Source: Bradyrhizobium sp. Rc3b
Lineage (GTDB): Bacteria; Pseudomonadota; Alphaproteobacteria; Rhizobiales; Xanthobacteraceae
DNA length: 64,000 bases
Direction of reading: 5' to 3'
Assembly: GCF_900114915.1 (NCBI RefSeq)
Contig: NZ_FOUS01000003.1
Span: forward strand, 372,001-436,000
Position 1 is the stretch's first letter; each line of letters starts with the position of its first letter. The translations under genes were made by a program, and so were the position numbers. This document shows, one piece after another, positions 35,525 through 43,889 of this stretch. The notes under the pieces were generated by a model. The model saw only the letters and a list, made by a program, of their open reading frames with translations, had not been told where the DNA came from and searched no databases.

Positions 35525-36697
35525 TCACACCGGCTGTGGCGTCCGGATCTCGCGCGGCAGGATGATGGCGGCTGCGATTGCCAGCAGGCAGAGCGCGGCG
35601 AAGGCGTGCAGCATGGTCACGAAGCCGCCCTGCTCGTAGAGCCAGGCGACCAGGCCGACCGAGGCGCCGGCCGCGGTGAAGCCGATGAAATAGCGCACGG
35701 CGTAGGCGCGCGAGCGCCATTCCTCGCTGGTGTACTTGCCGACCATGGCATCGTTCACCGTGACCTGCCCGAATGCGCCCATGACGATGCCGATCGAGAC
35801 CAGGATCAGCGGCAGATTGTTCAGGCTGGCGGCGAGATAGAGGAACGGCGCCAGCATGAAGGACAGCGGCAATGCCACCGTCTTCAGCGAGTAGCGGTCG
35901 AGCAGCCGGCCGATCGTGTACTGCGTCATCGCGCCGAACACGTAGACGCAGGCCGCAATGATTCCGAGCAGCGCCGGGCTCTTCGTCAAATCCGCGAGAC
36001 GCTCCGCGAACAGCTTTGGCAGCGCCACGGTGACCGCGTTGAAGGTCGTGGAGATCGCGATCACCACGATCAGCAGCGACAGCACCACGCGCCACATGTC
36101 CTGCTTGGCCACCCGCGCCTGCGCCGCGGCCTGCTTGGTGCCCTTGCGGTCCTCGTGCACGACCATCATCGCAAAGGCGACGCCGATCAGGATCGTGACC
36201 ACGCCGGGAACGATGAAGGCGAAACGCCAGCCGAGATATTGGCCGATCACGCCTGTCACCAGCGCCGATGAGGCCACGCCGAGATTGCCCCAGACGCCGT
36301 TGATCCCCATCTCGCGGCCGAGCCGGTCGGCATAGGACACGATCATGGCGGTGCCGACGGGATGGTAGATCGAGGCAAAGATGCCGATCGCCAGCAGCGC
36401 CGCGCCGAGCTGCGCCGGGGTCTGCACGAAGCCGACCGCGATCATGGAGAGGCCGATGCCGACGAAGAAGATCAGCATCATGTGGCGGCGGCTCCAGCGG
36501 TCACCGAGCCAGCCGGTGAGCAGCGAGCCGGCGCCGAAAGCCACAAAGCCAGGTGTCGCGTAGGGCAGAAGTTCCGAATAGGCCATGCCGAGCGCCGGTC
36601 CCATGATGATGACGGCGGCGGCGAAGATCAGCATCGAATAATGGTCGATGAAATGGCCTGCGTTGACGAAACCGATGACCCGGCTGGCGCTGTTCAT
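35525..36697 (-). CDS. MFS transporter
   Basis: A 390-residue major-facilitator protein with about 12 membrane helices. The motif A region after helix 2 reads GWLGDRWSRRHMM, and ASIYHPVGTAMIVSYADRLGREMGINGVWGNLG follows, which is like the fosmidomycin-resistance and related MFS drug/sugar groups (HPVG). A second motif A-like loop is YTIGRLLDRYSLKTVALP. The gene reads away from the AraC/cupin regulator gene, 50 bases apart, so that regulator is the likely controller. The substrate is unknown. Confidence 0.88.
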   Translation of the reverse strand: MNSASRVIGFVNAGHFIDHYSMLIFAAAVIIMGPALGMAYSELLPYATPGFVAFGAGSLLTGWLGDRWSRRHMMLIFFVGIGLSMIAVGFVQTPAQLGAALLAIGIFASIYHPVGTAMIVSYADRLGREMGINGVWGNLGVASSALVTGVIGQYLGWRFAFIVPGVVTILIGVAFAMMVVHEDRKGTKQAAAQARVAKQDMWRVVLSLLIVVIAISTTFNAVTVALPKLFAERLADLTKSPALLGIIAACVYVFGAMTQYTIGRLLDRYSLKTVALPLSFMLAPFLYLAASLNNLPLILVSIGIVMGAFGQVTVNDAMVGKYTSEEWRSRAYAVRYFIGFTAAGASVGLVAWLYEQGGFVTMLHAFAALCLLAIAAAIILPREIRTPQPV

Positions 36698-36747
36698 ACG
36701 AATCCTCTCCTGCTCCGAAATGAGTTATATGTCCTCCCCATGACGGG

Positions 36748-37572
36748 ATGCTGCCAATGACTGTCTTGGAAACGCCAATCTTGGAAACGCCAATCCTGCG
36801 GGAGGTCCGGAGCAACCACCGCTCGCCCGCGGGCGTGCATCTGGTCGCGCGCGACTACCCCAAGGGTTTGCGGATCGATCCGCATTTGCACCGCGAGGCG
36901 CAGCTGATCTATGCGGCCAAGGGCACCATGCAGGTGACGACGCCGGGGGGACGCTGGCTGGTGCCGCCGGACCGCGCGGTCTGGGTCCCGGCCGGGCTCG
37001 AGCATGCCATCGATCTGCTCGCCGACATCGAGATGCGCACGCTGTATTTCGACCTGTCCTGGCTCAAGCGCGAGCAGCGCTATGACGGCCTGACCCGGGA
37101 ATTCGTGGTGCGGGTGTCACCGCTGCTCAATCAGGCGATACTGGCGCTGTTCGACGCGCGCAACACGGAGGAGCGCACCGAGCTGCTGGTTCGCCTCGTC
37201 ATGCTGGAATTGCACCAGGCTGAGGATTCCGCGACCTTCGTGCCGCTGCCGCGCGAGTCGCGCTGCCGCCGCGCCGCCCTGATCGTGCTCGACGATCCGA
37301 CCGGCCTGCACGACATCGACACGCTGGCGCGCGAGGTTGGAACTTCCGCGCGGACGCTGTCGCGGCTGTTCTCGACGGAAACGCAGCTGAGCTTCAAGAG
37401 CTGGTGCCAGCGCGCGCGGATTGCTGCGGCGATCCAGCGGCTGTCGACGGATGCGAATGTGTCGGTGAAGCAGCTCGCAACCCAGCTCGGCTATGCCAGC
37501 GTGCCCGCGTTCTCGGCCGCGTTCCGCCGGGTGACCGGGCGGACGCCGACGGAGTTTGCCGGCAAAGCTTGA
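36748..37572 (+). CDS. AraC-family regulator with cupin sensor
   Basis: A 274-residue activator with an N-terminal cupin sensor (about 30-120; IDPHLHREAQLIYAAKGTMQV is the cupin motif) and a C-terminal AraC DNA-binding domain (about 180-272; LAREVGTSARTLSRLFSTE and VSVKQLATQLGYASVPAFSAAFRRVTG). The first codons carry a perfect 15-base tandem duplication (36765-36794), giving LETPI twice. It diverges from the MFS gene at only 50 bases, so the shared promoter region is the likely binding site. Confidence 0.88.
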   Translation: MLPMTVLETPILETPILREVRSNHRSPAGVHLVARDYPKGLRIDPHLHREAQLIYAAKGTMQVTTPGGRWLVPPDRAVWVPAGLEHAIDLLADIEMRTLYFDLSWLKREQRYDGLTREFVVRVSPLLNQAILALFDARNTEERTELLVRLVMLELHQAEDSATFVPLPRESRCRRAALIVLDDPTGLHDIDTLAREVGTSARTLSRLFSTETQLSFKSWCQRARIAAAIQRLSTDANVSVKQLATQLGYASVPAFSAAFRRVTGRTPTEFAGKA

Positions 37573-37892
37573 GGCAGCCTCGGCATTGCGAGCACAGAAC
37601 TCATAGGGTGGGCAAAGCGCCGCCGTAGCTCGAAGAGCGAAGGTGGAGGCGTGCCCACGATTTCTTCGCTGCAGTCAAAGATCGTGGGCACGGCGCAAGG
37701 GCGCCTTTGCCCACCCCTACGGCAGCTCGTTTGGGGTGAGCACACCCGCTCCCTCAACGCCCACGCTATGCCGTCATTCCCCAAACGCACGGCCCAACTA
37801 AAGTTGCCGCATTCCTCCGCTTGATTGTGATCGGTTTCCGCCCAAATCCCGTGTAAGCTTCGGCAACGCACAAACCTGATACGAAAGCCCCG
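37573..37892. repeat. Gap with a large inverted repeat, family E
   Basis: About 320 bases between the AraC gene and the malonyl-CoA decarboxylase gene. Bases 37604-37720 form an imperfect long hairpin: AGGGTGGGCAAAGCGCC on the left against GGCGCCTTTGCCCACCCCT on the right, with a perfect inner stem GTGCCCACGAT (37651-37661) and ATCGTGGGCAC (37681-37691). The remaining bases (37721-37892) should hold the promoter of the next gene, but no clear boxes are seen. Confidence 0.6.
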
Positions 37893-39245
37893 ATGGCCAA
37901 CGCCTTCTTCTCCGACCTGCTCGCCACGATCTCCGAGCGCGGCCGCACGCTGCTTCGTCGCGGCGAGTCCGCCGACACCAGACGGGATGCCGACGGGCTG
38001 ATCGATCTCTGCGATGCGCTGCTGTCGGGCCGGGGCGAGGCATCGGGCATCGCCATCGCGCGTGAGGTGCTCGACATCTACCGTGAGCTGGATCCTGCGG
38101 GACGCCGCGCCTTCTTCCACGGGCTGGTGCGCGATTTCGGCCCGGACCGGGAGCGCCTGGCCAAGGCGATCGAGAAATGGCGCGCCGCGCCGAGCGACGA
38201 GGACGCGAGCTCGCTGCATTTCGCCTCGGAGCCGCGGCGGCAGGAGCTGATCCGCCGCCTCAACCGTGCGCCCGGCGGCACCGGCGATCTCGTCAACATG
38301 CGCGCCGATCTGCTCGGCATGATGAACGGCCACACCGACCTCGCCGCGCTCGATCGCGACGTCTCGCATCTTCTCTCTTCGTGGTTCAACAGGGGGTTTC
38401 TCGTGCTGCGCAGGATTGACTGGTCGTCCCCGGCCAACATCCTCGAAAAGATCATCCGCTACGAGGCCGTGCACGAGATCTCGGACTGGGACGATCTGCG
38501 CCGCCGCATCGATCCGGTCGACCGCCGCTGCTACGCCTTCTTCCATCCCGCGATGGTCGACGAGCCCTTGATCTTCGTCGAGGTGGCGCTGACCGAGACC
38601 ATCCCGGGCGCGATTGCTCCGCTGCTTGCAGTCGACCGCCAGCATCTGCCGATCGAGCGCGCGCGCACCGCCGTGTTCTATTCGATCTCCAACACCCAGC
38701 GCGGTCTCGGCGGCATCTCCTTCGGCAGCTTCCTGATCAAGCAGGTGGTCGAGGAGCTGCGCCGTGAAACGCCCAAGCTCGACACTTTCGTGACGCTGTC
38801 ACCGGTGCCGGGCTTCATGCCATGGCTGAAGCAGGACAAGGACTTGCCGCTGTCCGACGAGGACCGAGAGGTGCTGAAGCGCCTCGACGATCCCAAATGG
38901 TTCGAGAGCCCCGAGACGACGGCACAGCTCCGCGCCGTGATCGAGCCGCTCGCGGCACACTACTTCCTCAAGGCGCGCACGCCGAAGGGCAAGCTGATCG
39001 ATTCCGTCGCCCGCTTCCATCTCGGCAACGGCGCCAGGCTGGAGCGCATCAACTGGCTGGGCGATCTCTCGCCGAAGGGCGTGCGGGAATCCGCCGGCGT
39101 GATGGTCAACTACCTCTATCGCCTCGACGACATCGAGAAGAACCACGAAGCCTACGCCAATGACGGCGAGGTGGTGGCGTCCAGTGCGGTGAAGAAGCTG
39201 CTGAAGGGCGAAGGAAGGCGGCTGCTGGATATGCGGTTGTCGTAA
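37893..39245 (+). CDS. Malonyl-CoA decarboxylase
   Basis: A 450-residue enzyme that turns malonyl-CoA into acetyl-CoA and CO2 (MatA/MCD family). The N-terminal helical domain (1-160) is followed by the GNAT-fold catalytic domain. Highly conserved stretches are CYAFFHPAMVDEPLIFVEVAL (about 212-232), FYSISNTQRGLGGISFGSFLIKQV (about 265-288), VTLSPVPGFMPW (about 302-313) and HYFLKARTPKGK near 358. The catalytic His is likely in the AFFHP motif, and the Ser in TLSPVPG. No matB (malonyl-CoA synthetase) or matC transporter is next to it, so the gene stands alone. It may help use malonate from plant hosts or balance fatty acid synthesis. Confidence 0.93.
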   Translation: MANAFFSDLLATISERGRTLLRRGESADTRRDADGLIDLCDALLSGRGEASGIAIAREVLDIYRELDPAGRRAFFHGLVRDFGPDRERLAKAIEKWRAAPSDEDASSLHFASEPRRQELIRRLNRAPGGTGDLVNMRADLLGMMNGHTDLAALDRDVSHLLSSWFNRGFLVLRRIDWSSPANILEKIIRYEAVHEISDWDDLRRRIDPVDRRCYAFFHPAMVDEPLIFVEVALTETIPGAIAPLLAVDRQHLPIERARTAVFYSISNTQRGLGGISFGSFLIKQVVEELRRETPKLDTFVTLSPVPGFMPWLKQDKDLPLSDEDREVLKRLDDPKWFESPETTAQLRAVIEPLAAHYFLKARTPKGKLIDSVARFHLGNGARLERINWLGDLSPKGVRESAGVMVNYLYRLDDIEKNHEAYANDGEVVASSAVKKLLKGEGRRLLDMRLS

Positions 39246-39255
39246 GCCACACAGT

Positions 39256-39404
39256 CAGTCGTCGTCCCGGACAAGCGCAGCGAAGCGGAGCGCAGATCCG
39301 GGACCCAAAACCACAGGATTGGGTTTGGCGAAGACTCGGTGTCAGCTCGCTCCCTAACCTCTCCCTGGGGTTATGGGTCCCTGCTTTCGCAGGGACGACA
39401 CCGA
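39256..39404. repeat. Intergenic repeats, family C
   Basis: Two related elements sit between two convergent genes. The first runs GTCGTCCCGGACAAGCGC to GATCCGGGACCC (39256-39304). The second, at 39377-39396, is a perfect 8-base stem GTCCCTGC/GCAGGGAC with a TTTC loop, followed by GACACCGAG and preceded by GGTGTCAGCTC-like sequence. Either could stop transcription coming from the malonyl-CoA decarboxylase or tarD gene. Confidence 0.65.
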
Positions 39405-39447
39405 GTAAGTGGCGCGATTGTCGCGCGCCACTCGCGCTTAGCAACCC

Positions 39448-40617
39448 CTACTCCGCCAGCGCCTTCATTTCCTTGTAGAGATCCGACTTGCCCTCGAAGC
39501 CGATGCCCGGAAGGTCTGGCATGGTGATGTGGCCGTTCTCGACGCGCACGCCATCCGGGAAGCCGCCGTAGGGCTGGAACAGGTCGGGATAGCTCTCATT
39601 GCCGCCGAGGCCTAAGCCGGCTGCGATGTTGAGCGACATCTGGTGGCCGCCGTGCGGGATGCAGCGACTGGGGGACCAGCCGTGGGTCTTCAGGACTTCC
39701 AGCGTGCGCTGGTATTCGCAGAGGCCATAGGACAGCGCGCAGTCGAATTGCAGCCAGTCGCGGTCGGGGCGCATGCCGCCGTAGCGGATCAGATTGCGGG
39801 CATCCTGGTGGCTGAAGAGATTCTCGCCTGTGGCCATCGGGCCCGGATAGAATTCGGCGAGCGCGGCCTGCAGCGCATAGTCGAGGGGATCGCCGACTTC
39901 CTCGTACCAGAACAAGGGATAGTCGCGCAGCATCTTGGCATAGGCGATGCCGGTCTCGAGATTGAAGCGGCCGTTGGCGTCGACGGCGAGCTGCGCGTCC
40001 TTGCCGATCTCCTTCAGCACCGCCTCGATGCGGGTACGGTCCTCGTCGATATCGGCGCCGCCGATCTTCATCTTCACGACATTGTAGCCGCGGTCGAGAT
40101 AGCCGCGCATCTCGCCGCGCAGCATCGAGAGGTCCTTGCCGGGATAGTAATAGCCACCGGCGGCGTAGACGAACACGCGCGGATTGGCTTTGACGCCGTG
40201 ACGTTCGGCGAGTAGGCGGAACAGCGGCTTGCCGGCGATCTTCGCCACTGCGTCCCACACCGCCATGTCGATGGTGCCGACTGCGACCGAACGCTCGCCG
40301 TGGCCGCCGGGCTTCTCGTTGGTCATCATCGCGCCCCAGACCTTGTCGGGGTCGAGATTGTCGCCAGCCGTATTCAGCAGCGACTTCGGATCGGCCTCGG
40401 TGATGCGCGAGGCAAAACGTTCGCGGATCAGGCCGCCCTGCCCGTAACGGCCGTTGGAGTTGAAGCCGTAGCCGATCACGCGCTTGCCGTCGCGCACCAC
40501 GTCGGTGACGACGGCGACGAGGCTCGTCGTCATCTTGGTGAAGTCGATATAGGCGTTGCGGATCGGCGAGGAGATCGGCTTGGTGATTTCGCGGACGTCG
40601 ACGATGCGGACGGACAT
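39448..40617 (-). CDS. tarD: D(-)-tartrate dehydratase
   Basis: A 389-residue enolase-superfamily enzyme that dehydrates D-tartrate to oxaloacetate. Sequence and length look near-identical to the characterised TarD of Bradyrhizobium japonicum. Lys182 and the catalytic Lys184 stand in VVKMKIGG; metal ligands are Asp213 (AVDANG), Glu239 (WYEEVGD) and Glu265 (TGENLF); the second acid/base His322 is in CIPHGGHQ. These positions match those published for TarD. The start is the ATG at MSVRIV. No tartrate transporter or regulator is next to it. The upstream gap carries a family A repeat. Confidence 0.95.
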   Translation of the reverse strand: MSVRIVDVREITKPISSPIRNAYIDFTKMTTSLVAVVTDVVRDGKRVIGYGFNSNGRYGQGGLIRERFASRITEADPKSLLNTAGDNLDPDKVWGAMMTNEKPGGHGERSVAVGTIDMAVWDAVAKIAGKPLFRLLAERHGVKANPRVFVYAAGGYYYPGKDLSMLRGEMRGYLDRGYNVVKMKIGGADIDEDRTRIEAVLKEIGKDAQLAVDANGRFNLETGIAYAKMLRDYPLFWYEEVGDPLDYALQAALAEFYPGPMATGENLFSHQDARNLIRYGGMRPDRDWLQFDCALSYGLCEYQRTLEVLKTHGWSPSRCIPHGGHQMSLNIAAGLGLGGNESYPDLFQPYGGFPDGVRVENGHITMPDLPGIGFEGKSDLYKEMKALAE

Positions 40618-40663
40618 GGGGCTGGCCTTGGGTGTTGAGAGGAATTCGCCGGACTGTCTCCCC

Positions 40664-40792
40664 GTCATCCTGAGGTGCGAGTGATGGGGCGCTCAGCGCC
40701 CCATCGGGAGCCTCGAAGGATGAACGGCCGAGGTGCAGCCGGGCTGTCGCCCTTCGAGGGCCGCTGGAGGAGCGGCCACCTCAGGGTGACGG
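40664..40792. repeat. Intergenic palindromic repeat, family A
   Basis: It begins GTCATCCTGAGGTGCGAGTG and ends CGGCCACCTCAGGGTGAC, with inner pairs GGGGCGCTCAGCGCCCC (a small perfect hairpin) and CTCGAAGGATGAACGG against CCCTTCGAGGGCC. It is the same design as 129-230. It lies between tarD and the DUF3297 gene. Confidence 0.75.
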
Positions 40793-40843
40793 TCTTGCAT
40801 TTGGACGCGCGGCGGATTCGCATCGCCCCGGAATGACGGTGGT

Positions 40844-41086
40844 CTATTTCTTATCCCTGAAATACGGCTCCACCGGGCCGTGCACCTTGATGGTCAGCGG
40901 GTTGCCGTGGCGATCCTTGGCGTTGCCGGCGGTGACGCGGACCCAGCCTTCGCTGATGCAGTATTCCTCGACATTGGTCTTCTCGACGCCCTTGAAGCGG
41001 ATGCCGACGTCGCGCGCCAGGATGTCCGCGTTGTAATAGGGGCTGTTCGGATCGACCGACAGGCGGTCCGGAAATTCGTCGCTCAT
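40844..41086 (-). CDS. DUF3297-family small protein
   Basis: An 80-residue protein matching the DUF3297 family: MSDEFPDRLSVDPNSPYYN at the start, the DVGIRFKGVEKTNVEEYCISEGWVRV core and a basic C-terminus (RDKK). The ATG at 41086 gives the family's normal length; a longer frame to 41206 runs over the glutathione peroxidase gene and is rejected. It lies 11 bases downstream of that gene, so the two are probably co-transcribed. The role of the family is unknown. Confidence 0.85.
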   Translation of the reverse strand: MSDEFPDRLSVDPNSPYYNADILARDVGIRFKGVEKTNVEEYCISEGWVRVTAGNAKDRHGNPLTIKVHGPVEPYFRDKK

Positions 41087-41097
41087 GATTGTCTCGC

Positions 41098-41574
41098 TCA
41101 CAACAGTGTTTCGATTTGACTCCGCAATCCTTCGGGCCGCGCGGTCGGCGCGTAGCGCGCGACCACCTTGCCGGTACGGTCCACCAGGAATTTGGTGAAA
41201 TTCCATTTGATGGCGGCGCCGAGAAGCCCGGATTGCTGGCGTTTCAGGTACTCATACAGAGGGTGCGCATTGGCGCCGTTGACGTCGATCTTCTCGAACA
41301 AGGGAAAGGTGACGTCGTAATGGGTCGAGCAGAACGCCTGGATCTCGTCCGCCCGGCCCGGCTCCTGCGCGCCGAACTGGTTGCAGGGAAAGCCGAGCAC
41401 CGAGAAGCCGCGCGGCGAGAGATCGCGATGCAGATCTTCCAGGCCGCGATATTGCGGCGTGAAGCCGCATTTGCTCGCGGTGTTGACGATCAGCAGCACC
41501 TGCCCCTCGAAACGTTTCAGGGCGACCTCCTCGCCGGCAAGCGAGTTGGCCTTGAAATCGTAGATCACGGACAT
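41098..41574 (-). CDS. Glutathione peroxidase
   Basis: A 158-residue thiol peroxidase that reduces peroxides. The peroxidatic cysteine is in NTASKCGFTPQY (about residue 36; Cys, not selenocysteine), the Gln in FPCNQFGAQEPG and the Trp and Asn in IKWNFTKFLVDRTG, completing the catalytic tetrad. The FPCNQF cysteine (about 64) could resolve the oxidised enzyme as in plant-type, thioredoxin-linked members. The stop codon is 2 bases or so from the amidase stop-side neighbour: the amidase gene ends at 41577, just upstream of this gene's start, so these genes run as amidase, peroxidase, DUF3297. Confidence 0.92.
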   Translation of the reverse strand: MSVIYDFKANSLAGEEVALKRFEGQVLLIVNTASKCGFTPQYRGLEDLHRDLSPRGFSVLGFPCNQFGAQEPGRADEIQAFCSTHYDVTFPLFEKIDVNGANAHPLYEYLKRQQSGLLGAAIKWNFTKFLVDRTGKVVARYAPTARPEGLRSQIETLL

Positions 41575-41576
41575 CG

Positions 41577-42977
41577 CTAACCCACGGGATCGATCGGCGA
41601 CGGCGGCACGCCGCCCGCCTCGATCGCCTCGCCTGCGAGCAGGCACAAATCCTCGCGATAGCGGCCGGAGACGATGTGCACGCCGACGGGCGCCTTGCCG
41701 ACGAGACCGGTGGAGACCACAAGGCCCGGCAGACCCATGAAGGGAATGGCGATCTGCGGCAGCTGCGCTTCCCAGACCCGCTTGAACGACTCGTCGTCCT
41801 TGCGATCAAGATGATCGGGGAACGGCAGCTCGCCGGACACCGGCGTCAGCAGCACCGCGTATTTTTCGAAGAATAGCATCCAGTCGCGGGTCAGGGTGGC
41901 TCTTCGGGTCAGCGCCTTGGCGTAATTGGCCTGGTCCATCGGCGTGACCCTGGCGCGGTTGCCGCGCAGGCACGCCAGCGCGCCGGGATCGCCCTCGCGC
42001 TCGGCCATCTCGAGCTGGGCCTCGTAGCCGTCGCCGAGCCAGAGCTTGATCTGCCACTCGACCGCCTCGCGCATCGGCGGCGTGTCATCGATGATGTCGA
42101 CGGTCCAGCCCGCGCGCTCCAGCCGCTTGCCGGCATCGCTCACCGCCGCCTTCACCTCCGGCGTCGCCGCAAGGCCGCCAGGATTGAGGCAGAGCGCGGC
42201 GCGCTTGTCCCGTGCGGGGCCTTCCAGCGGCACCGGCACGAACCAGGGATCACGGATGTCGCGGGCCGACATCGCAGCCAGTGAAATCCTGAGGTCGTTG
42301 ACGGTGCGCGCCAGCGGACCCGAGACCGCCATGATCTGCGGCCCGATCGGACGCTCCGGCAGCGCCGGGTTGAAGGCGGGGATGCGGCCGAGCGTCGGGC
42401 GCAGGCCGTGCACGCCGCAGGCATAGGCGGGATAGCGGATCGAGCCGGCAATGTCGGTGCCGTGGGCGATGTGGCCGATGCCGGCCGCGACCGCCGAACC
42501 GGCGCCGCCGGACGAGCCGCCCGGGGTCAGAGAGGCGTCACGCGGGTTCTTGGTGTCGCCATGGACGAGGTTGGTGGTGAACCAGCGATAGGAGAAGGCC
42601 GGGCAATTGGTGCGGCCAAGGAGAATGGCGCCCGATTTCCGGAAATTGGCGACCACCGGATTGTCCTCGCGCGCGATCAAATCGCGCTGGAGCTTGAGGC
42701 CGTTGGTGGTGGCAAAGCCCTCCTGATCGACATTGGCCTTGATGGTGACGGGCACGCCGGCGAGCACGCCGGGGTCCTCGCCGCGCGCGATGGCGGCGTC
42801 GACGGCGTCGGCCTGCTTGAGCACGTCGTCCGGCCGGTGGTCGATCACCGCGTTGAGCTGGGGATTGACGGCGTCCAGGCGGGCGAGCCCGGCCTTGGCC
42901 GCCTCCCGGGCGGACACCTTTTTGGACTTGACGAGGGAGGCGAGGTCGGCAGCCGACAGGCGCCAGAGATCTTGCAT
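41577..42977 (-). CDS. Amidase-signature-family amidase
   Basis: A 466-residue amide hydrolase. The Ser-cisSer-Lys triad is visible: Lys in PVTIKANVDQEG (about 80), the Gly/Ser-rich core TPGGSSGGAGSAVAAG (about 150-165) and the nucleophilic Ser in GTDIAGSIRYPA (about 178). The ATG has GGAG upstream and gives the family's usual start (MQDLWRLSAADLASL). The longer frame to 43166 includes a family B repeat and is rejected. It is likely co-transcribed with the glutathione peroxidase and DUF3297 genes. The substrate is not known; annotations such as indole acetamide hydrolase cannot be supported. Confidence 0.88.
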   Translation of the reverse strand: MQDLWRLSAADLASLVKSKKVSAREAAKAGLARLDAVNPQLNAVIDHRPDDVLKQADAVDAAIARGEDPGVLAGVPVTIKANVDQEGFATTNGLKLQRDLIAREDNPVVANFRKSGAILLGRTNCPAFSYRWFTTNLVHGDTKNPRDASLTPGGSSGGAGSAVAAGIGHIAHGTDIAGSIRYPAYACGVHGLRPTLGRIPAFNPALPERPIGPQIMAVSGPLARTVNDLRISLAAMSARDIRDPWFVPVPLEGPARDKRAALCLNPGGLAATPEVKAAVSDAGKRLERAGWTVDIIDDTPPMREAVEWQIKLWLGDGYEAQLEMAEREGDPGALACLRGNRARVTPMDQANYAKALTRRATLTRDWMLFFEKYAVLLTPVSGELPFPDHLDRKDDESFKRVWEAQLPQIAIPFMGLPGLVVSTGLVGKAPVGVHIVSGRYREDLCLLAGEAIEAGGVPPSPIDPVG

Positions 42978-43086
42978 GGCTTGCTCCGTGTAACCGGCGT
43001 CTTTTAGCGCCGGGAACGCGGCAAAGCCATGCGGATTTCGCAAGGGCGAAGGCGCTGGGGCGCCGGGTGGTGCCCCATTCTCCGTC

Positions 43087-43170
43087 GTCTTTGCGAGGAG
43101 CCCTTGCGACGAAGCAATCCAGACTTCCTCCGCGGAGAGTCTCTGGATTGCTTCCTGCGCTCGCAATGAC
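43087..43170. repeat. Intergenic palindromic repeat, family B
   Basis: GTCTTTGCGAGGAGCCCTTGCGACGAAGCAATCCAGA on the left pairs with TCTGGATTGCTTCCTGCGCTCGCAATGAC on the right. It is closely related to 32927-33012, with the inner AAGCAATCCAGA/TCTGGATTGCTT stem fully kept. It stands between the amidase and DUF6894 genes. Confidence 0.75.
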
Positions 43171-43185
43171 CGGAGAGAGCGCCCG

Positions 43186-43443
43186 CTAATGCCGCGTCGC
43201 GGACGCGTCCGGGATGTCGAGCAGCGCCTCGGTGAAAGGAAACTCCAGCACGATCTCGCCTTCGGCGTCGGTCACCTCGATCACGGCGTCCAGCAGGGCG
43301 CGCTGGGTGCCCTCGGATTTCACCACTTCAAGGATCATCTGGCGGGCGACCTCCCAGGCGCGGTCGGGGTTGCGCAGATCCTCGCCTTCGGGATCCACGA
43401 TCAGTTCGTCGCCGATACGGGTATTGAAGTAGTATCTGGGCAT
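43186..43443 (-). CDS. DUF6894-like small protein
   Basis: An 85-residue protein starting MPRYYFNTRIGDELI, the start typical of a small protein family abundant in Bradyrhizobium and Methylobacterium (DUF6894). The core reads DPEGEDLRNPDRAWEVARQMI. It is acidic and soluble, with no known activity. Two adjacent ATG codons exist (43443 and 43446); a longer frame to 43596 is not supported. It is transcribed away from pqqA, across about 250 bases. Confidence 0.8.
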   Translation of the reverse strand: MPRYYFNTRIGDELIVDPEGEDLRNPDRAWEVARQMILEVVKSEGTQRALLDAVIEVTDAEGEIVLEFPFTEALLDIPDASATRH

Positions 43444-43691
43444 CATCGAGATCCAGTTGGGTCGCCTGTACCGGATTGAAAGCTGCACTGCACTCACAAC
43501 TGCTTTATCAGGACAGGGTTCGCGACCGAATGCGCCGAACGCAAGGCAGCGCCCCAGAAGTGAGCGTTCCCGAAGGCATTTTTCGCGGCGCAACATGAGA
43601 TTCTCGGGAAAATTTCACTGGCGAACTTCCCAGCGCGCATTAATTTAACGGGTGGGCGATACGTCCGAATTCGCGAAAATGGAGTGCCAAA

Positions 43692-43772
43692 ATGGCTTGG
43701 AAAGCCCCGAAGATCGTCGAAGTGCCCTGCGGCATGGAAATCAACATGTATGTGAGCGCTACCCGCAAGTAA
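43692..43772 (+). CDS. pqqA: Pyrroloquinoline quinone precursor peptide PqqA
   Basis: A 26-residue peptide, too short to appear as a usual gene call. It starts MAWKAPKIVEV and contains the diagnostic Glu16-x-x-x-Tyr20 (EINMY), the two side chains that PqqE joins and that become PQQ. The rest of the peptide is cut away. An aberrant A/G-rich stretch (GGAGTGCCAAA) precedes the ATG. It is the first gene of pqqABCDE. Confidence 0.95.
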   Translation: MAWKAPKIVEVPCGMEINMYVSATRK

Positions 43773-43784
43773 GCGGTTGGTGAT

Positions 43785-43830
43785 CTGCGTTCAGCGCAGG
43801 TGGGTCTTTCGGTCACGACCGGTTTCCGAA
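43785..43830 (+). terminator. Short hairpins between pqqA and pqqB
   Basis: CTGCG/CGCAG with a five-base loop (43785-43799) and a second, TTCGG.../...CCGAA enclosing CGGT/ACCG (43808-43830). In other PQQ producers most transcripts stop after pqqA, giving an excess of the precursor; these hairpins lie in the right place to do that here. There is no T-run, so this is only a candidate. Confidence 0.35.
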
Positions 43831-43889
43831 TGAGGGAAATCGTGTCGGCCTGAGATCCACCTCGTGACGTTGCTTCCAGGAGACGGATC

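Noticed and set aside
33430..35565. 711-residue open frame on the plus strand
   Set aside because: It is antisense to the KefB-like antiporter; composition (Ser, Arg, Met runs) is that of a complement-strand artefact.
43087..43170. tRNA or small RNA gene
   Set aside because: It has strong pairing but is a member of a dispersed repeat family; no tRNA features such as an anticodon arm or CCA-proximal stem.
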